Below, piece after piece: positions 60,923-64,000 of a stretch of DNA of 64,000 nucleotides (its first letter is position 1; every line of letters starts with the position of its first letter). The stretch is taken from the NCBI GenBank assembly GCA_027484145.1, contig JAIXUH010000002.1, positions 186,001 through 250,000 on the forward strand. The letters run 5' to 3'. Below the pieces are notes generated by a model. The model was given only the letters and a program-made list of their open reading frames with translations. It was not told the origin of the DNA and ran no database searches. The stretch is from Rhodobacter sp. (GTDB taxonomy: Bacteria > Pseudomonadota > Alphaproteobacteria > Rhodobacterales > Rhodobacteraceae). Made by a program: the position numbers and the translations under genes.

Positions 60923-63700
60923 ATGATGACTCTGTTTGCCAGCCGCCTGACCCGCCAGCCCATTGCCTTTGACCGTGCCGCCGGGCACGAGATCTCGCAG
61001 GCTTTTGCCGACCTTGGCCCCGAACTTGCCGCCCTGTTGGGCGCTGTGGCCGGGTGCAGCCCCTATCTGAAGCTGTTGATGTGGCGCGAGGCCGACTGGC
61101 TGCGCAACGCCCTGTCGCAGGCCCCCGAAACGGCGCTGGACACGGTGCTGGACGCGTTGCAGGAGGTGGCGCTTGACAGGCTCGGCTCGGCCCTGCGGGT
61201 GGCCAAGCGACGGGTGGCGCTGTTGACCGCCCTTGCCGATCTGGGCGGCGTCTGGCCGCTGGAGGCGGTGACGGGGGCGCTGACCCGTCTGGCCGACTGC
61301 GCCGTGCACCTGTCGATGACGCGGCTGGTGGCCGATGAAATCCGGCGCGGCAAACTGCCCGGCCAGACCGAAGCGGATGTGGCGACCGCCGCAGGGATGG
61401 TCACGCTGGCCATGGGCAAGATGGGCGCGGGCGAATTGAACTATTCGTCCGACATCGACCTGATCTGCCTGTTTGATGAGACCCGCTATCCGGGCGCGGA
61501 ACAAGAGGCGCGCAGCAGCTTTATCCGCGTGACGCGCAAGATGACGGCGCTTTTGTCGGATGTGACGGATGAGGGGTATGTGTTCCGCTCTGACCTGCGG
61601 CTGCGCCCTGATGCCGGGGTGACGCCGGTCTGTCTGTCGATGGCGGCGGCAGAGGCCTATTATGAAAGCGTGGGCCGCACATGGGAACGCGCGGCCTATA
61701 TCAAGGCGCGGCCGTGCGGCGGTGATCTGGCGGCGGGTCAGGCGTTTCTGCAGACGCTGATCCCCTTTGTCTGGCGCAAGCATCTGGATTTTGCCGCCAT
61801 TCAGGATGCCCATGACATGCGCCTGCGAATCCGCGAGCATCGTGGCCTGAACGGCCCTGTGGTGGTGGAGGGGCATAACCTGAAGCTGGGGCAGGGTGGT
61901 ATCCGCGAGATCGAGTTCTTTACCCAGACCCGTCAGCTGATTGCCGGGGGGCGCGATCCGGCTTTGCGCGCGCGCACCACCACGGGCGGGCTTGCTGCCT
62001 TGGCGCAACAGGGCTGGATTCCGCCCGAAGTGGCGGCAAACCTGACCGCACTTTACCGCGCGCACCGCGAGGTGGAACATCGGCTGCAGATGGTCAACGA
62101 CGCGCAGACCCATGATCTGCCGGTGACCGCCGAAGGCGTGGCTCGGATTGCTGCCTTTTGCGGGCAGGACAGCGCCCGCTTTCGCACCGACCTGCTGGCG
62201 CGGCTGGCCGAGGTAGACCGGTTGACCGAAGGGTTCTTTGCGCCGGGAGCCGCCGAGGCCGGGCCGGAGCTTTCAGACAGCGCCAAGGCCATTGTCGCGG
62301 GCTGGTCGCACTATTCGGCGCTGCGGTCAGACCGCGCGCAGACCATTTTCCGCCGTCTGCGTCCGCAACTGTTGAAACAGTTGCACCGGGCGGCCAGTGC
62401 GGAAGAGGCGCTGTTGGCGCTGGACGGGTTTCTGGCCGGATTGCCCGCCGGGGTGCAGATCTTTTCGCTGTTCGAGGCGAACCCATCGCTGGTGGAACTG
62501 ATCATCGATATCGCCGGCACCAGCCCGCAACTGGCGCGCTATCTGTCACGCAATGCCAGCGTGCTGGATGCGGTGATCGGTGGCAGCTTCTGGTCAGCCT
62601 GGCCGGGGGCGGACTGGCTGCGCGATGATCTGGCAAAGATGCTGGCGGCGGTGCCCGACTACGAGAAAAAGCTGGATGCGGCGCGGCGATGGATGAAGGA
62701 ATGGCATTTCCGGGTGGGGGTGCACCATCTGCGCGGCCTGATCGATGCATTCGAGGCGGGAAAAAGCTATGCCGATCTGGCCGGGGCCGTGATTGCGGCG
62801 CTGTGGCCGGTGGTGGTGGCCGACTTTGCCCGCCGCCATGGCCCGCCGCCCGGACGCGGCGCCGTGGTGCTGGCCATGGGGTCGCTCGGGGCGGGGCGGC
62901 TGAACGCAGGCTCTGATCTGGACCTGATCGTGATCTATGACAATGGCGGGATCGACCAGTCGGATGGCCCGAGGCCACTCGCCTCGCGGCCCTATTACGC
63001 GCGGCTGACGCAAAGCCTTGTGACCGCGCTGACGGCGCAGATGCCCGAAGGTCGGCTTTACGAGGTCGATATGCGGCTGCGCCCCTCGGGGCGGCAAGGC
63101 CCGGTGGCTACCCATATCGACAGCTTTACCAGCTATCAGACCAACGAAGCCTGGACCTGGGAGCATCTGGCCCTGACCCGTGCCCGCGTGCTGGCCGGTG
63201 AGGCAACGCTGGCCGCCGATGTCGAAGCCTTTCGCCGTGACCTGCTTAAGCGTAAGGGACCGGGGCCGTCTGTGCGCCCCGATGTGGCCGCGATGCGCCA
63301 GCGTCTGCAGGCCGCGAAACCGGCCAAGGGCATGTGGGAGGCCAAGAATGGCCCCGGCCGTCTGATGGACATTGAGCTTTGCGCGCAGATGCTGGCGCTG
63401 TTGGCCGCAAGCCCCGCCCGCAGGGTCGAGCAGCAGATCGCGGCGGGGGCAAGAGTTGGGGTGTCGCAATCAGATCAGACAGCGCTTCTGGACGCCTACA
63501 GGCTTTTGTGGCGGTTGCAATGTGCCGTGCGGCTGTTGACCGATGGCACGGTAGACCTGAGCGCCTTGGGCGAGGGTGGTCGGGCGTTTGTGCTGCGCGA
63601 GACGGAAGAAAGCACCGCCGAAGGGTTGTCTGACCGCCTTGAACAGTTGATGGGCCTTGCCGAAACGGTCATCGCGGCGCAGGTGAGGGCGGACAATTGA
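60923..63700 (+). CDS. glnE: Glutamine synthetase adenylyltransferase/adenylyl-removing enzyme
   Basis: A 925 aa bifunctional enzyme that adenylylates and deadenylylates GlnA in response to PII. Start ATG 60923 (or 60926). The two nucleotidyltransferase domains are visible. The N-terminal AR has MGKMGAGELNYSSDIDLI near residue 170; the C-terminal AT has AMGSLGAGRLNAGSDLDLIVIYD near residue 655. Both keep the G-S-D-x-D metal site. KLGQGGIREIEFFTQ lies between. Full length for the family, though slightly short. Its stop is 14 nt before the next small gene. Confidence 0.95.
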   Translation: MMTLFASRLTRQPIAFDRAAGHEISQAFADLGPELAALLGAVAGCSPYLKLLMWREADWLRNALSQAPETALDTVLDALQEVALDRLGSALRVAKRRVALLTALADLGGVWPLEAVTGALTRLADCAVHLSMTRLVADEIRRGKLPGQTEADVATAAGMVTLAMGKMGAGELNYSSDIDLICLFDETRYPGAEQEARSSFIRVTRKMTALLSDVTDEGYVFRSDLRLRPDAGVTPVCLSMAAAEAYYESVGRTWERAAYIKARPCGGDLAAGQAFLQTLIPFVWRKHLDFAAIQDAHDMRLRIREHRGLNGPVVVEGHNLKLGQGGIREIEFFTQTRQLIAGGRDPALRARTTTGGLAALAQQGWIPPEVAANLTALYRAHREVEHRLQMVNDAQTHDLPVTAEGVARIAAFCGQDSARFRTDLLARLAEVDRLTEGFFAPGAAEAGPELSDSAKAIVAGWSHYSALRSDRAQTIFRRLRPQLLKQLHRAASAEEALLALDGFLAGLPAGVQIFSLFEANPSLVELIIDIAGTSPQLARYLSRNASVLDAVIGGSFWSAWPGADWLRDDLAKMLAAVPDYEKKLDAARRWMKEWHFRVGVHHLRGLIDAFEAGKSYADLAGAVIAALWPVVVADFARRHGPPPGRGAVVLAMGSLGAGRLNAGSDLDLIVIYDNGGIDQSDGPRPLASRPYYARLTQSLVTALTAQMPEGRLYEVDMRLRPSGRQGPVATHIDSFTSYQTNEAWTWEHLALTRARVLAGEATLAADVEAFRRDLLKRKGPGPSVRPDVAAMRQRLQAAKPAKGMWEAKNGPGRLMDIELCAQMLALLAASPARRVEQQIAAGARVGVSQSDQTALLDAYRLLWRLQCAVRLLTDGTVDLSALGEGGRAFVLRETEESTAEGLSDRLEQLMGLAETVIAAQVRADN

Positions 63701-63714
63701 TGGGGAGACGGGCG

Positions 63715-63984
63715 ATGCAGGTGGAACAGGCAGATCCGAAAGGGCTGGTGCGGGAAAGCTACCGCATTGACGGGATCACCTATCCCGAATGCCGGTCGAT
63801 TTTCATGGACTGGGCGTTGAGCGTGCCAATCGGGGTCGACACACCGGATGCGCTGCGTGCCTTGATCGCGCATTATGCGATGCCCCAGCCCGACCATCCG
63901 ATGAGCAAGGTCCTGCACGAAGCCCTGCTGCCTGCCGACGCGCCCAAGCGCCGCGGTGGCCGCTCGGCCCGCCATGGGGTGTAG
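63715..63984 (+). CDS. Small conserved hypothetical protein downstream of glnE
   Basis: An 89 aa soluble protein starting MQVEQADPKGLVRESYRIDG after GGGGAG (an earlier ATG at 63697 overlaps the glnE stop). It contains YPECRSIFMDWALSVPIGVDTPDALRALI and ends in a basic RRGGRSARHG tail. I recognise no domain. It looks like a real gene because of its ribosome site and position; possible link to nitrogen control is only positional. Confidence 0.6.
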   Translation: MQVEQADPKGLVRESYRIDGITYPECRSIFMDWALSVPIGVDTPDALRALIAHYAMPQPDHPMSKVLHEALLPADAPKRRGGRSARHGV

Positions 63985-64000
63985 CGCCGGTTTTTTCTGA

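Overview
The window is GC-rich, densely packed, and alphaproteobacterial. Gene content and order point to the Rhodobacteraceae (Rhodobacter/Gemmobacter-like). Examples are purF-cvpA-radA next to alr and dnaB, the DUF2849/DUF934 sulfur-assimilation cluster, a SmoS/MtlK polyol operon closely resembling that of Rhodobacter sphaeroides, and an arginyl-tRNA--protein transferase. Most genes abut or overlap by 1-4 nt. I saw no tRNA, rRNA, CRISPR, IS element or prophage, and no gene-free stretch exceeds 300 bases.

Layout. (1) 1-10.9 kb, minus strand: a housekeeping block (dnaB, alr, an MlaE/MlaF-type lipid ABC pair, a PqiA-like protein, radA, cvpA, partial purF). An H-NOX gas sensor and its hybrid histidine kinase sit between dnaB and alr. 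(2) 11.1-13.5 kb: pyrC-pyrE and a secreted LprI-like protein. (3) 13.5-20.3 kb: a cell-surface or glycoconjugate cluster with two DVDE glycosyltransferases (one with a large, possibly degenerate N-terminal half), a DXD glycosyltransferase, and two related alpha/beta-hydrolase-like proteins. One of the latter keeps Ser/Asp/His and is fused to a methyltransferase-like domain; the other has lost Ser and His. This is the least-described part of the window. (4) 20.4-27.2 kb: CoxD-like MoxR ATPase, CoxE-like VWA protein, an alanine-repeat OmpA protein, XdhC and a molybdopterin-binding protein, i.e. molybdo-hydroxylase maturation genes without structural genes. (5) 27.3-29.6 kb: ArsR/SRPBCC pair, infC with an apparent AUA start, and an Ala-rich membrane-anchored protein. 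(6) 29.6-35.0 kb: assimilatory sulfate reduction (fpr, DUF934, cysH, cysI, DUF2849, siroheme methyltransferase) with a divergent Lrp/AsnC regulator. (7) 35-47.1 kb: mixed genes, including a Stf0 sulfotransferase, a hydrolase whose signal peptide is cut by an amber codon, GNAT, P450, EamA, tpiA, SufA and SufT separated by a DUF1800/DUF1501 pair, VOC, Bpt, RDD and DUF2852. (8) 47.2-58.8 kb: GH3 beta-glucosidase divergent from a polyol operon (HAD, SorC-type regulator, smoEFGK, two tandem SDR dehydrogenases, mtlK). (9) 58.8-64 kb: a copper pair (CPVC protein plus a PCuAC fusion), YbaK-type deacylase, glnE and a small conserved protein.

How parts work together. The smo/mtl operon imports hexitols and oxidises them to ketoses. 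The cys cluster reduces APS/PAPS to sulfide and builds the siroheme that sulfite reductase needs. The H-NOX/kinase pair couples nitric oxide to phosphotransfer. SufA and SufT supply Fe-S clusters. All functional calls are by reading translated motifs; no database search was run.
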